Below are positions 1-8,965 of a stretch of 37,636 bases of DNA, in pieces. Position 1 is the first letter of the stretch; each line of letters opens with the position of its first letter. Both the position numbers and the translations under genes were made by a program. Under the pieces are notes generated by a model. It saw only the letters and a list, made by a program, of their open reading frames with translations. It was not told the DNA's origin and made no database searches. The stretch comes from Paludibacteraceae bacterium (lineage in GTDB: Bacteria > Bacteroidota > Bacteroidia > Bacteroidales > Paludibacteraceae), in assembly GCA_017527905.1 (NCBI GenBank), contig JAFXPK010000034.1, forward strand, positions 1-37,636, written 5' to 3'.

Positions 1-1
1 C

Positions 2-301
2 ACCACCACGCCTGGGCTCAAGGAGGCGGAGGAGAAGCTACGCATCGCCTCCATGAGCGAGAAGGACCGCAAGGAGTACTTCGCCCACGTGGACGCCATC
101 ATGTCTCAGAACGACACCATCGAGACCTACAAGAAAGAGGGCCGTGACGAAGGCGAAGCGATAGGGTTGGCACGAGGCAGGGCGGAAGGTGCGCAAGCCA
201 AAGCGCTGGAGATGGCTAAAAAGATGCTGGCGAAAGGTTTTGACAAGCAAACGGTAGCGGATCTGAGCGGACTCCCGCTCGAGAAGGTGGAGAAACTTTA
301 A
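2..301 (+). CDS. C-terminal fragment of Rpn-family PD-(D/E)XK nuclease/putative transposase (partial at window edge)
   Basis: The reading frame is open from the first bases of the window, so only the C-terminal end of about 99 residues is present; the ATG at 53 is internal. The visible part has a charged helical stretch (EKDRKEYFAHVDAIM), then a run of G/E/A/R-rich repeats (GRDEGEAIGLARGRAEG), then a short closing motif of the type 'K.ML..GFD..TVA.LSGL..E.VE.L'. That arrangement is characteristic of the C-terminus of Bacteroidetes Rpn-like proteins, annotated as 'PD-(D/E)XK nuclease family transposase'. The nuclease domain itself lies outside the window, so catalytic residues cannot be checked. 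The gene converges on the yggS-like gene with only nine bases between the stops. Family assignment rests on the tail pattern only. Confidence 0.7.
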   Translation, partial: TTTPGLKEAEEKLRIASMSEKDRKEYFAHVDAIMSQNDTIETYKKEGRDEGEAIGLARGRAEGAQAKALEMAKKMLAKGFDKQTVADLSGLPLEKVEKL

Positions 302-310
302 CCCACCTGT

Positions 311-976
311 TTAGACGTACAAACGTTCCCCAAAAATATAAGTGCCGATGCGCACGAGGGTACTGCCCTCTTCCACAGCGATATGGTAGTCGCCCGACAT
401 ACCCATGGAGAGCTCACGGAACGCTGGGGCATAGCTGTTTTTCACTTCATCGAATAATGTTTTCAACGCACGGAACTCCTTACGGATCTCTTCCTCGTCA
501 TCCACGTGGGAGGCCATGCCCATGATACCAACGATATTCACATGCTCGTACGCTTTGTAGGCGCCGTTGGCGAAGAAAGCGCGAACCTCTTCGGGGGAGA
601 ACCCGAACTTCGTCTCCTCACGCGCCACGTGCACCTCAAGGAGGCATTCGACCGTCCTGCCACAAGCAGCTGCCTGTTTGTCGATCTCCTTCAGCAAGTG
701 TTCCGTGTCGACGCTATGGATCAAAGCGACGAAGGGCACGATCATCTTCACCTTGTTGGTTTGCAGATGACCGATGAAGTGCCATGATATATCCGAAGGC
801 AATAGATCTTTCTTAGCGACCAACTCCTGCACCTTGTTCTCTCCGAACAAGCGATGCCCCGCATCGTACGCTTCTTGTATAGCCTCGACGGGGTGGAACT
901 TAGAAACAGCCACTAATCTTGTCCCTTGGGGAAGGGAAGCATTGATTTCCTTGATTCTATCTGCGATGGATGACAT
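311..976 (-). CDS. YggS/PLPBP-family pyridoxal phosphate homeostasis protein
   Basis: The 221-residue product has the usual length of the YggS/PROSC family, cytoplasmic PLP-binding proteins with a fold-type III barrel that buffer vitamin B6 and have no firmly assigned catalytic activity. The PLP lysine is K26 in LVAVSKFHP. Other family signatures are FGENKVQEL, WHFIGHLQTNK, KFGFSPEE, MGMSGDYHIAVEEGST and the closing VRIGTYIFGER. The start ATG at 976 gives a standard N-terminus. The gene lies 32 bases downstream of the DUF4494 gene on the same strand and is probably co-transcribed with it. Family assignment is very secure; the physiological role is inferred from the family. Confidence 0.95.
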   Translation of the reverse strand: MSSIADRIKEINASLPQGTRLVAVSKFHPVEAIQEAYDAGHRLFGENKVQELVAKKDLLPSDISWHFIGHLQTNKVKMIVPFVALIHSVDTEHLLKEIDKQAAACGRTVECLLEVHVAREETKFGFSPEEVRAFFANGAYKAYEHVNIVGIMGMASHVDDEEEIRKEFRALKTLFDEVKNSYAPAFRELSMGMSGDYHIAVEEGSTLVRIGTYIFGERLYV

Positions 977-1008
977 GGCGCCCTCCTTTTTTTTTTCAGG
1001 TTAGTTTA

Positions 1009-1458
1009 TCACGCTGGCGCGCTGTAATGAAAGATGTCCGCGATGGCGGTCTCCGTCATGCTGACGATATCGCTGTCCGAAATGGAGTCCTTAAGGCCCT
1101 CTTTCAGGTTCTTGAATGCTTCCTGCATATCATCCGCATGCACAAGCATCACACTGGAGATTTTCTTCTCCTTTGCGGAAACCTCGTCCACAGTGATGAA
1201 GTTCACCTTACACTTGAACCACTTCTCGCACTCGATGTCTTCTCCAAATATCTCACCGATCTTAACATGCTTGATGCCCTCAATGGTGAACAAGCCGTTC
1301 TCGTATGCGCTCGAGAAGAGGGAAACCTCCTCGTTCACACGTTTCTCTGCCTCTGTGAAGGAGAGAGCGTCCACCAAATAGATGTCAGACATTTTTTTGT
1401 TCTTCCCGGAATCGTCCAGCTTATTGTAGCAGACCTTACATTCAAACCAATAATTCAT
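1009..1458 (-). CDS. DUF4494 domain protein
   Basis: This 149-residue protein matches the DUF4494 family, which is largely restricted to Bacteroidetes and has no known function. Visible features are the N-terminal WFECKVCYNKLDDSGKNKK, which carries one CxxC-like pair of cysteines, the repeated 'W F x C K V' pattern at about residue 80 (KWFKCKVNFI), and a long acidic helix towards the C-terminus. The two 'W/FxCKV' halves suggest an internal duplication of a small alpha/beta unit. No signal peptide or membrane segment is seen, so it is probably cytoplasmic. It precedes the yggS-like gene by 32 bases, and a terminator for spt lies just upstream of its start. Function unknown. Confidence 0.85.
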   Translation of the reverse strand: MNYWFECKVCYNKLDDSGKNKKMSDIYLVDALSFTEAEKRVNEEVSLFSSAYENGLFTIEGIKHVKIGEIFGEDIECEKWFKCKVNFITVDEVSAKEKKISSVMLVHADDMQEAFKNLKEGLKDSISDSDIVSMTETAIADIFHYSAPA

Positions 1459-1480
1459 ATGCTTAAGATTCTTATATTCG

Positions 1481-1517
1481 AAAAAGCACCCCTACGTGAA
1501 TAGACACGTATGGGGTG
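1481..1517 (-). terminator. Rho-independent terminator of spt
   Basis: An inverted repeat (CACCCC-TACGTG at 1487-1498, CACGTA-TGGGGTG at 1505-1517) forms a 12-bp stem with one bulged base and a 6-base loop. On the minus strand it is followed by five T residues. It sits between the spt stop (1544) and the next minus-strand gene (start 1458), so it separates the two transcription units. Confidence 0.75.
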
Positions 1518-1543
1518 ACAATTATGTGAAAGGGGAGAGTGCC

Positions 1544-2731
1544 TTAGGCAATCACACCCAGTTTCTTTCCTACTTTGCCGATCTTCTCCAGCGCTATGGC
1601 AACCTGCTCTTCCGTGTGGGTAGCCATCAGGGAGAAACGGATCAACGTATCGTTGGATGGAACCGCAGGGCTCACCACAGGGTTCACGAAAATACCGTCT
1701 TCGAAGAGGAGCTTGGTGAACAAGAATGTCTTCTCATTGTCACGGATGAAGAGCGGGATGATAGGTGTCTCGGTATGACCGATCTCAAAGCCCAAGTTCC
1801 TGAATCCATCCAAAGCCATTTTCGTGAGCTTCCAAAGATGATCCATACGCTCCGGTTCGTTCTTCATGATCTCAAGCGCAGCCAATACGGAAGCCGTAGC
1901 GGCCGGCGTGATGCTCGCGCTGAAGATGTATGGTCTCGCATTGTGGCGGAGGAAGTTGATCACGCAAGAATCAGCGGCGCAGAAACCGCCGATGGATGCG
2001 AGGGACTTACTGAAAGTACCCATAATGACATCCACATCCTTCGTCAGACCGAAGTGGTCGCACACACCACGACCCTGCTTACCGAAGACACCCAAGCTAT
2101 GAGCCTCATCGACATAGATGTTCGCATTATATTTCTTTGAGAGAGCGACGATCTCTGGCAGTTTGGCCACATCGCCTTCCATACTGAAGACACCGTCCAC
2201 AACAATCATCTTGATCTTGTCCGGCTCGCACATTTGGAGTTTCTTTTCGAGTGACTCCATGTCGTTATGCTTGAATTTCAAAGCCTTGGAGAAGGACATT
2301 TGTTTACCTGCCATGATGGAGGCGTGATCCAACTCGTCGAACAGCAGATAATCCTCGCGGCCAGTCAGCATGGAGACAACGCCCATGTTCACGTTGAATC
2401 CTGCGGAGAAAATCAACGCTTCCTCTTTTCCGACGAATTCCGCCAATTTCCTTTCCAACTCCACATGTATATCCAATGTGCCGTTCAAAAATCGAGAACC
2501 CGCACAACCAGAACCATATTTTTTAGTCGCCTCAATGGCGGCCTCTTTTATTTTAGGATGATTGGTTAACCCAAGATAGCTGTTTGAACCGAACATTAAC
2601 ACCTTCCTACCGTTCATGATGACCTCGGTATCTTGTTCACTCTCTATCACTCTGAAGTAAGGGTATACACCCAACGCTTTAACTTTCTGCGGCTCGGTGT
2701 ACTTGGATAATTTCTCTTGTAATAAACCCAT
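1544..2731 (-). CDS. spt: Serine palmitoyltransferase (bacterial sphingolipid synthesis)
   Basis: This is a 395-residue alpha-oxoamine synthase (PLP fold type I). The family condenses an amino acid with an acyl-CoA. The sequence closely fits the Bacteroidetes serine palmitoyltransferase, which makes 3-ketosphinganine from serine and a fatty acyl-CoA/ACP, the first step of sphingolipid synthesis. Visible features are the glycine-rich substrate region KYGSGCAGSRFLNG (71-84), H136 (FDELDHASI), which stacks on the cofactor, D208/H211 (YVDEAHSLG) and the Schiff-base lysine K242 (GTFSKSLASIGGF). Glycine C-acetyltransferase (kbl) and 8-amino-7-oxononanoate synthase (bioF) are paralogs; the N-terminus 'PYFRVIES...FGSNSYLGLTNHP' favours Spt. 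It is monocistronic, with its own promoter element at 2756-2763 and a terminator at 1481-1517. Confidence 0.9.
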   Translation of the reverse strand: MGLLQEKLSKYTEPQKVKALGVYPYFRVIESEQDTEVIMNGRKVLMFGSNSYLGLTNHPKIKEAAIEATKKYGSGCAGSRFLNGTLDIHVELERKLAEFVGKEEALIFSAGFNVNMGVVSMLTGREDYLLFDELDHASIMAGKQMSFSKALKFKHNDMESLEKKLQMCEPDKIKMIVVDGVFSMEGDVAKLPEIVALSKKYNANIYVDEAHSLGVFGKQGRGVCDHFGLTKDVDVIMGTFSKSLASIGGFCAADSCVINFLRHNARPYIFSASITPAATASVLAALEIMKNEPERMDHLWKLTKMALDGFRNLGFEIGHTETPIIPLFIRDNEKTFLFTKLLFEDGIFVNPVVSPAVPSNDTLIRFSLMATHTEEQVAIALEKIGKVGKKLGVIA

Positions 2732-2755
2732 TTTCGTTTTCTAAGAATTACGGGG

Positions 2756-2763
2756 CAAATATA
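2756..2763 (-). promoter_or_regulatory. Bacteroidetes -7 promoter element of spt
   Basis: The minus strand reads TATATTTG, a perfect match to the Bacteroidetes -7 consensus TAnnTTTG, 25 bases upstream of the spt start. No clear TTTG element was found at -33. Confidence 0.55.
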
Positions 2764-2899
2764 AACATTTTTTCACATATAACGGTAACGCACAGAAAAA
2801 TATATAGGGGTGTCAGTGAATTAAGAAACACTGATTCGTTGTGGTCGATCAAGAATATGCGACAGTGCTTTTTAACACAAGGGAAGGCGCTTCGTCCCT

Positions 2900-2936
2900 A
2901 AAAAAAGATTCCCGCCCTGAATGCAGAGCGGGAATC
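2900..2936 (-). terminator. Rho-independent terminator of the T9SS cargo gene
   Basis: A perfect 9-bp stem (GATTCCCGC at 2907-2915 with GCGGGAATC at 2928-2936, 12-base loop) is followed on the minus strand by seven T residues (2900-2906). It lies 45 bases past the stop of the minus-strand gene that ends at 2981. Confidence 0.9.
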
Positions 2937-2980
2937 ATTTCCTATGCCAAGGCGAATCCGGAGAGACGCCCTAATGTCTA

Positions 2981-4033
2981 TTATTCACCCTTCAACATCA
3001 CGTTGGTGTATGTCTTGTCGCCCACTTGGATGCGCAAAGCATATTGACCAGGGGTCAAAGAAGAAGCGTTGAACGTATAGCTGTATTGACCAGCCTCCAA
3101 CTGCTCGCTCATGAAGGTAGACAAGAGACGACCGTTCAAGTCGAGGATGTCAACCGTCACCTTAGCGTCAGCACCCATGGTGAAAGCCAAGTTGATACTC
3201 TCGGAGAATGGGTTTGGAGAAGCCAAGTAATTGAAGTCAGCGGTATATTCGAAGTCGTCACGACCAGGAGCGGCGGACTTCACAGCGTCGTTCTCGTATA
3301 CGGCAGGAGTCTCCATGAACATCTCAGCATATTTGCCACCGCACTTGCAACCCGTATCAGTTGAGCTTTCGCTCTCCACAACGATGAGCACCGGATAACG
3401 CGCGCCCTCAGCGAAATACTGATAACGTACGGAGCGGATGTTGTAAGTAGTCTTACCGAATGCTTGCTTATATTCCTTCACCACCTTCACACGTAACACG
3501 TTACGGTAAGTGTTTCCGTCAGGCAACACGAGCGTACCCCACGCATCAGCTTTGGTGACGTAGTTACCCTCGATAAGAGAAGGATCCCCGTTGTTTGGAG
3601 TGTAAACACCATCCATCACACCAGCCTTCGTATCCTGGTATGAGAGAGGGAACATCAAATCCACGATAGGCTCCTTGAAATCGATCTTAGCGCCAGGAGT
3701 GATCATACCGAAGTATCTCTTCTCAGACTTAGTGATCTCAAACAATGTATGCTTTGTTCCGCCCTCGTCGCAGCTGAGCCTGTATCCTTGCTCTGCCACA
3801 GCGTTGAGGTCTTCTTGTTGGTCAATATACATGTCCTTGAGGATCTTAGCCTTGGAGAAATCCCAATACTGATTAGCTCCTGCGGCACCTTGCTCCTGAT
3901 ACTCGATTTGCTTCATATTACGGTAGTCACCGATACGAAGCTGATTCGCTTTATATGACAAACTGTATTGCGCAAAACAACCAGTCGCAAAAAGCATAGC
4001 TGCAGATAAAGTAAATAGTTTTCTCATTTCCAT
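2981..4033 (-). CDS. Secreted protein with type IX secretion (T9SS type A) C-terminal sorting domain
   Basis: The 350-residue product starts with a Sec signal peptide (MEMRKLFTLSAAMLFATGCFAQ; the start could also be the third codon). The last 80 or so residues form a T9SS type A sorting domain: 'SPNPFSESINLAF', 'VTVDILDLNGRLL', 'LEAGQYSYTFNASSLTPGQYALRI' and a closing short beta strand ending in MLKGE. This domain directs export through the outer membrane by the PorU-type sortase pathway and usually surface anchoring. The central region (residues 23-265) shows no motif I can name; it contains two cysteines in the pair CKCGG. The gene has its own promoter and terminator and is not obviously linked to neighbours. 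The cargo function is unknown. Confidence 0.85.
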   Translation of the reverse strand: MEMRKLFTLSAAMLFATGCFAQYSLSYKANQLRIGDYRNMKQIEYQEQGAAGANQYWDFSKAKILKDMYIDQQEDLNAVAEQGYRLSCDEGGTKHTLFEITKSEKRYFGMITPGAKIDFKEPIVDLMFPLSYQDTKAGVMDGVYTPNNGDPSLIEGNYVTKADAWGTLVLPDGNTYRNVLRVKVVKEYKQAFGKTTYNIRSVRYQYFAEGARYPVLIVVESESSTDTGCKCGGKYAEMFMETPAVYENDAVKSAAPGRDDFEYTADFNYLASPNPFSESINLAFTMGADAKVTVDILDLNGRLLSTFMSEQLEAGQYSYTFNASSLTPGQYALRIQVGDKTYTNVMLKGE

Positions 4034-4057
4034 ATTTTTTAAGCGTTAAAAACGTGG

Positions 4058-4087
4058 TAAATGTAGCAATAATTTTCGAGATTCAAA
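4058..4087 (-). promoter_or_regulatory. Promoter of the T9SS cargo gene
   Basis: On the minus strand a TTTG (4084-4087) precedes TACATTTA (4058-4065), one base off the TAnnTTTG consensus, with about 18 bases between them. This is close to the expected -33/-7 spacing for Bacteroidetes promoters and 25 bases upstream of the start codon. Confidence 0.5.
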
Positions 4088-4095
4088 CCATATAA

Positions 4096-4190
4096 TAGTT
4101 AAAAATTAAGAATTAAGGGTTAAGAGTTGAGAAACGTTAGTCCGACACCGTCAATTAAGAGCCGTGAGTCAGTTAAGAGTTAAGGAACAG
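4096..4190. repeat. AT-rich extragenic repeat, family A
   Basis: The intergenic stretch holds repeated ATTAAGAATTAAG / TTAAGAGTT units followed by AACGTTAGTCCGA. The same arrangement (units, then AACGTTAGTTCGA) recurs at 37474-37530 near the other end of the window, so this is a dispersed repeat and not random AT-rich DNA. Confidence 0.6.
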
Positions 4191-4223
4191 GTGGTTATGA
4201 TGCGGGATGTGGAATGTGCGGCT

Positions 4224-4838
4224 TTACTCCTGCTCTCCCTTGATATGAGGCAGACCGATGCGGAAGCGCACGGCGATAATTCTGGTGGCAGCGACACTGA
4301 AGGCGCAAAAGATTTGTGACCATGAATTATCCACCCCGATCAGATGACACACATAATAGACAAAACCACCTATGATACAAGCGATTGCATAGATTTCTTT
4401 CCTGAATATCAAAGGAATCTCGTTGATGAAAATGTCACGGAAGACACCTCCCGCCGCACCGGTGATGCAACCCATCACGATCGCCACCCAGAAGTCATAT
4501 CCCGCCCCCAACGTCTTCTCTATACCTACCACCGTGAAGAGCGCCAGTCCGATGGTATCGAAGATGAAAAAGGTGATATTCAGATGGATAAGGTATTTGC
4601 GGAAGAGGATGACGAAAAGGAGCGCCACGCCGGACCATATCAGGTAGTTGGCGTTCATCATCCAGAAAGGGGACTCCCCAATGCAGAGGTCGCGGATGGT
4701 ACCTCCACCGATGGCCGTCACCAGTCCCACCACGTAGGCGCCGAAGAGGTCGAAATCCTTCTTCGCGGCGAGGCGGATGCCACTGATGGCGAAGGCGAAC
4801 GTTCCGATGTTTTCCAGTATTTCGGTCAATCCAATCAT
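4224..4838 (-). CDS. TRIC cation channel family membrane protein (YadS/UPF0126)
   Basis: This is a 204-residue integral membrane protein of the TRIC family, homologs of animal trimeric intracellular cation channels that conduct K+ and Na+ in prokaryotes. It has two homologous halves with the family's glycine-rich signatures: GLVTAIGGGTIRDL with FAFAISGI in the first, and GCITGAAGGVFRDIFINEIP in the second. Each half carries three hydrophobic helices, with a seventh at the end, which fits the usual topology and length. Its ATG overlaps the stop of the MerR gene by four bases (ATGA), which implies translational coupling. Channel activity is inferred from the family. Confidence 0.93.
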   Translation of the reverse strand: MIGLTEILENIGTFAFAISGIRLAAKKDFDLFGAYVVGLVTAIGGGTIRDLCIGESPFWMMNANYLIWSGVALLFVILFRKYLIHLNITFFIFDTIGLALFTVVGIEKTLGAGYDFWVAIVMGCITGAAGGVFRDIFINEIPLIFRKEIYAIACIIGGFVYYVCHLIGVDNSWSQIFCAFSVAATRIIAVRFRIGLPHIKGEQE

Positions 4839-5203
4839 AGCTCCTCGATCGTAATGGTTTTCTTCAGGGCGGTGCCGAACTCACACTTCAGTTTTCTGAC
4901 CTCCTCCCGGATGTCCTCCAAACGTTTTATCGTCTCAAAGACCCTTTTCACATGGTCTTTATCCTCTTCCAACACCTTCTGAGCTCCTTTGATGGTTAAA
5001 TTACGCTGTTTCAGCAGGTACTGCACCATACGAGCGTTTTCAATATCCTCGTCCGTATAGAGACGATTACCCTTGTTGCCTCGGCGCGGGGAGAGGATGG
5101 TGAATTCACCTTCCCAATAGCGGAGGGTGGACGTCTCAAGACCAAGCATTTCCGCCACTTCGCTGATTTTGTAATATCTCTTATCTTCGCCGAGGTTACC
5201 CAT
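4835..5203 (-). CDS. MerR-family transcriptional regulator
   Basis: This 122-residue protein opens with a typical MerR winged helix-turn-helix: 'YYKISEVAEMLGLETSTLRYWEGEF' at residues 9-33, followed by the wing 'GNRLYTDEDIE'. After that comes a helical dimerisation segment rich in K, E and R. No C-terminal effector domain or metal-binding cysteine cluster is present, as in the short single-domain MerR proteins common next to peptidase genes in Bacteroidetes. It starts three bases after the M23 peptidase stop and overlaps the TRIC gene by four bases, so all three form one operon. Its target is unknown; it may regulate its own operon. Confidence 0.92.
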   Translation of the reverse strand: MGNLGEDKRYYKISEVAEMLGLETSTLRYWEGEFTILSPRRGNKGNRLYTDEDIENARMVQYLLKQRNLTIKGAQKVLEEDKDHVKRVFETIKRLEDIREEVRKLKCEFGTALKKTITIEEL

Positions 5204-5206
5204 GGA

Positions 5207-6178
5207 TCAGTCGAAAATGTTTCCGTTGTTGGAGACGATTTGGATCATCTCGTCATATTGCTTAGGCGAGAGGTCCATGTAGTAATAGTTACGAGGGTCC
5301 ACCACCTTGCCCTTGTAGCGCACCTCATAGTGCACGTGCGGACCCGTGGACTTACCCGTGTTACCCATGTAAGCGATGACCTGGCCGCGGACGACAGGCG
5401 AACCCACCTTCAGATTGTTCACGAAGCTATTCAAGTGTCCGTAAAGCGTCTTATAGCCATAGCCATGGTCCACGATCACCACATTACCGTAGCCCTGCAT
5501 CCAACCGCGGAAGTCGATGACACCCTTGCCCGTGGCGAAGATGTTGGTGCCGATCTCGCCGGAGAAGTCCATGCCGGCGTGGAACTTAGGGGTCTTATAG
5601 ATAGGGTCGATACGGTAGCCGTAACCGGAGGCCATACGTTTCAGGTTCTTGTTCATAACAGGCTGGATGGCCGGGATGCAAAGCAACATGTCCTCCTTGT
5701 TGCGGGCGAGATTCACCACCTCGTCGAAGGAAGTGGATTGCACGAAGAGCTGCCTGCGGATGCGGTCCATCGTGATGGCGGTGTTCGCCGCGATCTCCGA
5801 ATTGGTGCGGGAGCGCAGGTCCTTGTACTTGTTCTGGTCTCCGTTCCCCATGCGTATGCCCTTGCTGACAGGGTCGGCCTGCACGATGAGGCGGTACAGG
5901 TTGTCATCCCTCTGCTGGATATCCGTCAGGACACTCTGCACCTCGTCCAACTGAGCGTTCAGCAACTCATACTGCGCCTCCAGCTGTTCCCGCTCACTGC
6001 GCAGTGTTTTCTCCCTCGGGGATTCGATGAAAAGGGCGAATATGATGAAACAAGCCAAACCCGTCAAGACACCCGTGAGCAAGTGGGACAAGAACCAATT
6101 CGCCCAATGTCGTATAGTGTTGTCAACCCGCTCGAACGATAACGTTTTGGGGTTGAACTGGTATTTTGCCTTTGCCAT
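5207..6178 (-). CDS. Membrane-anchored M23-family peptidase (LytM-type)
   Basis: The 323-residue protein has a short cytoplasmic N-terminus, one transmembrane helix at about residues 28-50, and a coiled coil at about 52-92. A C-terminal LytM/lysostaphin-type zinc peptidase domain follows. Metal ligands are visible as H200 and D204 (FHAGMDFSG) and the HxH motif H281/H283 (TGPHVHYEVR), so the domain looks active. Such proteins cleave peptidoglycan cross-links or, in the coiled-coil EnvC/NlpD group, control amidases. The topology places the peptidase in the periplasm. It heads the M23-MerR-TRIC operon and is divergent from alaS across about 150 bases that hold promoter elements for both directions. 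Confidence 0.93.
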   Translation of the reverse strand: MAKAKYQFNPKTLSFERVDNTIRHWANWFLSHLLTGVLTGLACFIIFALFIESPREKTLRSEREQLEAQYELLNAQLDEVQSVLTDIQQRDDNLYRLIVQADPVSKGIRMGNGDQNKYKDLRSRTNSEIAANTAITMDRIRRQLFVQSTSFDEVVNLARNKEDMLLCIPAIQPVMNKNLKRMASGYGYRIDPIYKTPKFHAGMDFSGEIGTNIFATGKGVIDFRGWMQGYGNVVIVDHGYGYKTLYGHLNSFVNNLKVGSPVVRGQVIAYMGNTGKSTGPHVHYEVRYKGKVVDPRNYYYMDLSPKQYDEMIQIVSNNGNIFD

Positions 6179-6207
6179 GTTATAGTTTCCTAAATAAAAT
6201 GCGATGG

Positions 6208-6215
6208 CAAAGATA
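6208..6215 (-). promoter_or_regulatory. -7 promoter element of the M23-MerR-TRIC operon
   Basis: The minus strand reads TATCTTTG, a perfect TAnnTTTG, 30 bases upstream of the M23 start. It lies only about 20 bases from the likely alaS element at 6237, so the two promoters are back to back. Confidence 0.55.
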
Positions 6216-6236
6216 GTTTTTTTGTCGGAAATGTGC

Positions 6237-6244
6237 TACTTTCG
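6237..6244 (+). promoter_or_regulatory. Probable -7 promoter element of alaS
   Basis: TACTTTCG matches TAnnTTTG at all but one position, with a TTTG at 6221-6224 upstream (spacing shorter than ideal). Its position inside the apparent N-terminal extension of the alaS frame supports a start downstream at 6327. Confidence 0.35.
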
Positions 6245-6326
6245 CGACACTGAATATGGTGGGTACTTAAAATTCACCGTTGAAAGCAGGTCAAACAAAG
6301 GGTTTGAAAACAATTTTCATTATAAT

Positions 6327-8939
6327 ATGTTAACAGCAAAAGAAATCCGCAAATCGTTCACCGACTTCTTCGCGTCGAAAGGCCACACGATCGTTCCTTC
6401 CGCACCGATGGTGGTGAAAAACGACCCCACATTGATGTTCACCAATGCGGGCATGAACCAATTCAAAGATATATTTTTGGGCAATGCGCCCCGTAAATAC
6501 CCGCGCGTCGCGGATTCGCAGAAATGCCTCCGTGTGAGCGGAAAGCACAACGATTTGGAGGAGGTGGGCCTCGATACCTACCACCACACCATGTTCGAGA
6601 TGTTGGGCAACTGGTCCTTCGGTGATTACTTCAAGAAGGAGGCGATCACCTGGGCATGGGAATACCTTGTGGATGTGCTGAAGATCGACCCTAACCGTCT
6701 CTATGCGACGGTCTTCGAGGGAAGCAAGGAGGACAACCTTGAGAGGGACGACGAGGCCGCTGAGATCTGGGCGCAGTTCTTGCCTAAGGATCGTATCATC
6801 AACGGTAACAAACATGATAACTTCTGGGAGATGGGCGACACGGGTCCGTGCGGTCCTTGCTCCGAAATCCATATCGACCTGCGTGACGACGCGGAGCGTG
6901 CGAAAGTGCCTGGCGTCGAGCTGGTCAACAAGGACAACCCGCAGGTCATCGAGATCTGGAACAACGTCTTCATGCAGTTCAACCGTAAGGCGGATGGCTC
7001 GCTGGAACCGCTTCCTGCCAAGCACGTGGACACAGGTATGGGCTTCGAACGCCTCTGCATGGCTTTGCAGGGAAAGAAGTCTAACTACGACACGGATGTT
7101 TTCCAACCGATCATCAAGGCGATCGGCAACATCTGCGGTTGCGAGTATGGTAAGAAACGTGAGACCGACATCGCCATGCGTGTGATAGCGGACCATATCC
7201 GTACGATATCCTTCTCCATCACCGATGGTCAATTGCCTTCTAACGCGAAGGCGGGCTACGTGATCCGTAGAATCTTGAGACGTGCCGTACGTTACGGCTA
7301 CACTTTCCTCGGACAACGTTCTGCTTTCTTGTACAAGCTACTCCCAGCCCTCATCGATACGATGGGCGACGCTTACCCTGAACTGATCGCTCAACAATCG
7401 CTCGTCGAGAAGGTGATCAAAGAGGAGGAGGAGTCTTTCCTCCGCACGCTGGAGACGGGTATCCGCTTGCTGGATAAGGTGATGGCGGACACGAAGGCGG
7501 CTGGCAAGAGCGAGATCTCCGGCAAGGATGGTTTCACCCTCTACGACACCTTCGGCTTCCCATTGGACTTGACGGAGCTGATCCTCCGCGAGAATGGCAT
7601 GACGGTCAACGAGCCTGAGTTCAACCAGGAGATGCAGAAACAGAAGGAACGCGCGCGCAACGCGGCAGCTGTGGAGACGGGCGACTGGGTGCAGCTGAAA
7701 GAGGGCGAATGTGAGTTCGTCGGCTATGACCTGCTCTCTTGCGACGTGGAGATCCTCCGCTACAGAAAAATCAAACAGAAGAATACAGAGTACTATCAAA
7801 TCGTGCTGAACAGGACTCCTTTCTACGCCGAGATGGGTGGACAGGTCGGTGACACGGGTCTGCTGAAGTCTGACGAAGAGACCATCGAGATCATCGACAC
7901 GAAGAAGGAGAATAACCTCAGCGTGCATATCGCCAAGAAAATGCCTGCCAACCCGAACGCTTCGTTCGTGGCGGAGGTGAACGTGGAGCGTCGCCAACAA
8001 ATCGCTTGCAACCACACGGCGACCCACTTGCTCGACTACGCTTTGCGTCAAGTGCTCGGTACGCACGTGGAGCAGAAGGGTTCCTACGTCGCACCGGACG
8101 CCCTGCGTTTCGACTTCTCCCACTTCCAGAAGGTGACGGACGAGGAGTTGCGTAAGGCGGAGCAGATCGCTAACGCTATGGTGCGCCAGAACATCCAATT
8201 GGAGGAGCACCGCGACGTGCCGATCGAGGATGCGCGCAACATGGGCGCCATGGCGCTCTTCGGTGAGAAATACGGCGACACGGTACGTGTCATCCAATAT
8301 GGTCCTTCCCTGGAGCTTTGTGGAGGTACACACGTGAAAGCAACCGGCGAGATCGGTTTCATCCGCATCCTCTCCGAGGCTTCCGTATCGGCGGGTGTCC
8401 GTCGTATCGAGGCCGTTTCGGGCGCTAAGGCGGAGGAGTTCATGAACATGCAGCAGGATATGCTCCGCGACCTGAAGGCCCTCTTCAACAATGCGCCTAA
8501 CCTCGTGGCTTCCATCAAGAAGTCTTTGGAGGAGAACACGGCCATGAAGAAACAGGTGGAGCAATTCATCCAGGAGAAGGTCATTATCCTTCGTGACAAG
8601 CTGATCCAAAGCGCCGAGGAGCGCAATGGACTGAAGCTGATCGTCCTCAAGGGCGAGTTCGAGGCTGACTTGGTGAAATCAGTTGCCTTCCAAATCCGCA
8701 ACGTGGTGACCTCTTCACTCGTCTTCATCGGTGCCACCAAGAAGGGGGACAAACCTGCCATCACCCTGGCATTGTCCGACGACCTCGTAGCCGCTGGCAT
8801 GAACGCGACACAGTTGGTTCGTGAGGCTGCGAAGGAGATCAAAGGCGGTGGCGGTGGCCAGCCATTCTTCGCGCAAGCGGGTGGTAAGGACGCCGAAGGA
8901 TTGGAGCGTGCCCTTGATATTCTGAGAAGCAAAATCTAA
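6327..8939 (+). CDS. alaS: Alanine--tRNA ligase
   Basis: This class II aminoacyl-tRNA synthetase charges tRNA-Ala. The 870-residue product runs from the aminoacylation domain ([31 protein letters not shown]), through the tRNA-recognition region, to the editing domain and the C-Ala tail with a glycine cluster ([14 protein letters not shown]). Editing-site zinc ligands are visible as H563/H567 (NHTATH) and C665xxxH (LCGGTH). The frame is open further upstream to an ATG at 6204. I chose 6327 because family members begin 'MLTAKEIR', the extra 41 codons do not look like AlaS, and the probable promoter lies within them. A terminator follows at 8966-9005. Confidence 0.98.
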   Translation: MLTAKEIRKSFTDFFASKGHTIVPSAPMVVKNDPTLMFTNAGMNQFKDIFLGNAPRKYPRVADSQKCLRVSGKHNDLEEVGLDTYHHTMFEMLGNWSFGDYFKKEAITWAWEYLVDVLKIDPNRLYATVFEGSKEDNLERDDEAAEIWAQFLPKDRIINGNKHDNFWEMGDTGPCGPCSEIHIDLRDDAERAKVPGVELVNKDNPQVIEIWNNVFMQFNRKADGSLEPLPAKHVDTGMGFERLCMALQGKKSNYDTDVFQPIIKAIGNICGCEYGKKRETDIAMRVIADHIRTISFSITDGQLPSNAKAGYVIRRILRRAVRYGYTFLGQRSAFLYKLLPALIDTMGDAYPELIAQQSLVEKVIKEEEESFLRTLETGIRLLDKVMADTKAAGKSEISGKDGFTLYDTFGFPLDLTELILRENGMTVNEPEFNQEMQKQKERARNAAAVETGDWVQLKEGECEFVGYDLLSCDVEILRYRKIKQKNTEYYQIVLNRTPFYAEMGGQVGDTGLLKSDEETIEIIDTKKENNLSVHIAKKMPANPNASFVAEVNVERRQQIACNHTATHLLDYALRQVLGTHVEQKGSYVAPDALRFDFSHFQKVTDEELRKAEQIANAMVRQNIQLEEHRDVPIEDARNMGAMALFGEKYGDTVRVIQYGPSLELCGGTHVKATGEIGFIRILSEASVSAGVRRIEAVSGAKAEEFMNMQQDMLRDLKALFNNAPNLVASIKKSLEENTAMKKQVEQFIQEKVIILRDKLIQSAEERNGLKLIVLKGEFEADLVKSVAFQIRNVVTSSLVFIGATKKGDKPAITLALSDDLVAAGMNATQLVREAAKEIKGGGGGQPFFAQAGGKDAEGLERALDILRSKI

Positions 8940-8965
8940 TAACCTGAATACATGAAATGAAGCGT

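Noticed and set aside
7338..8609. 423-codon minus-strand open frame inside alaS
   Set aside because: It is an antisense shadow of a highly conserved gene, and the product has no domain or start context.
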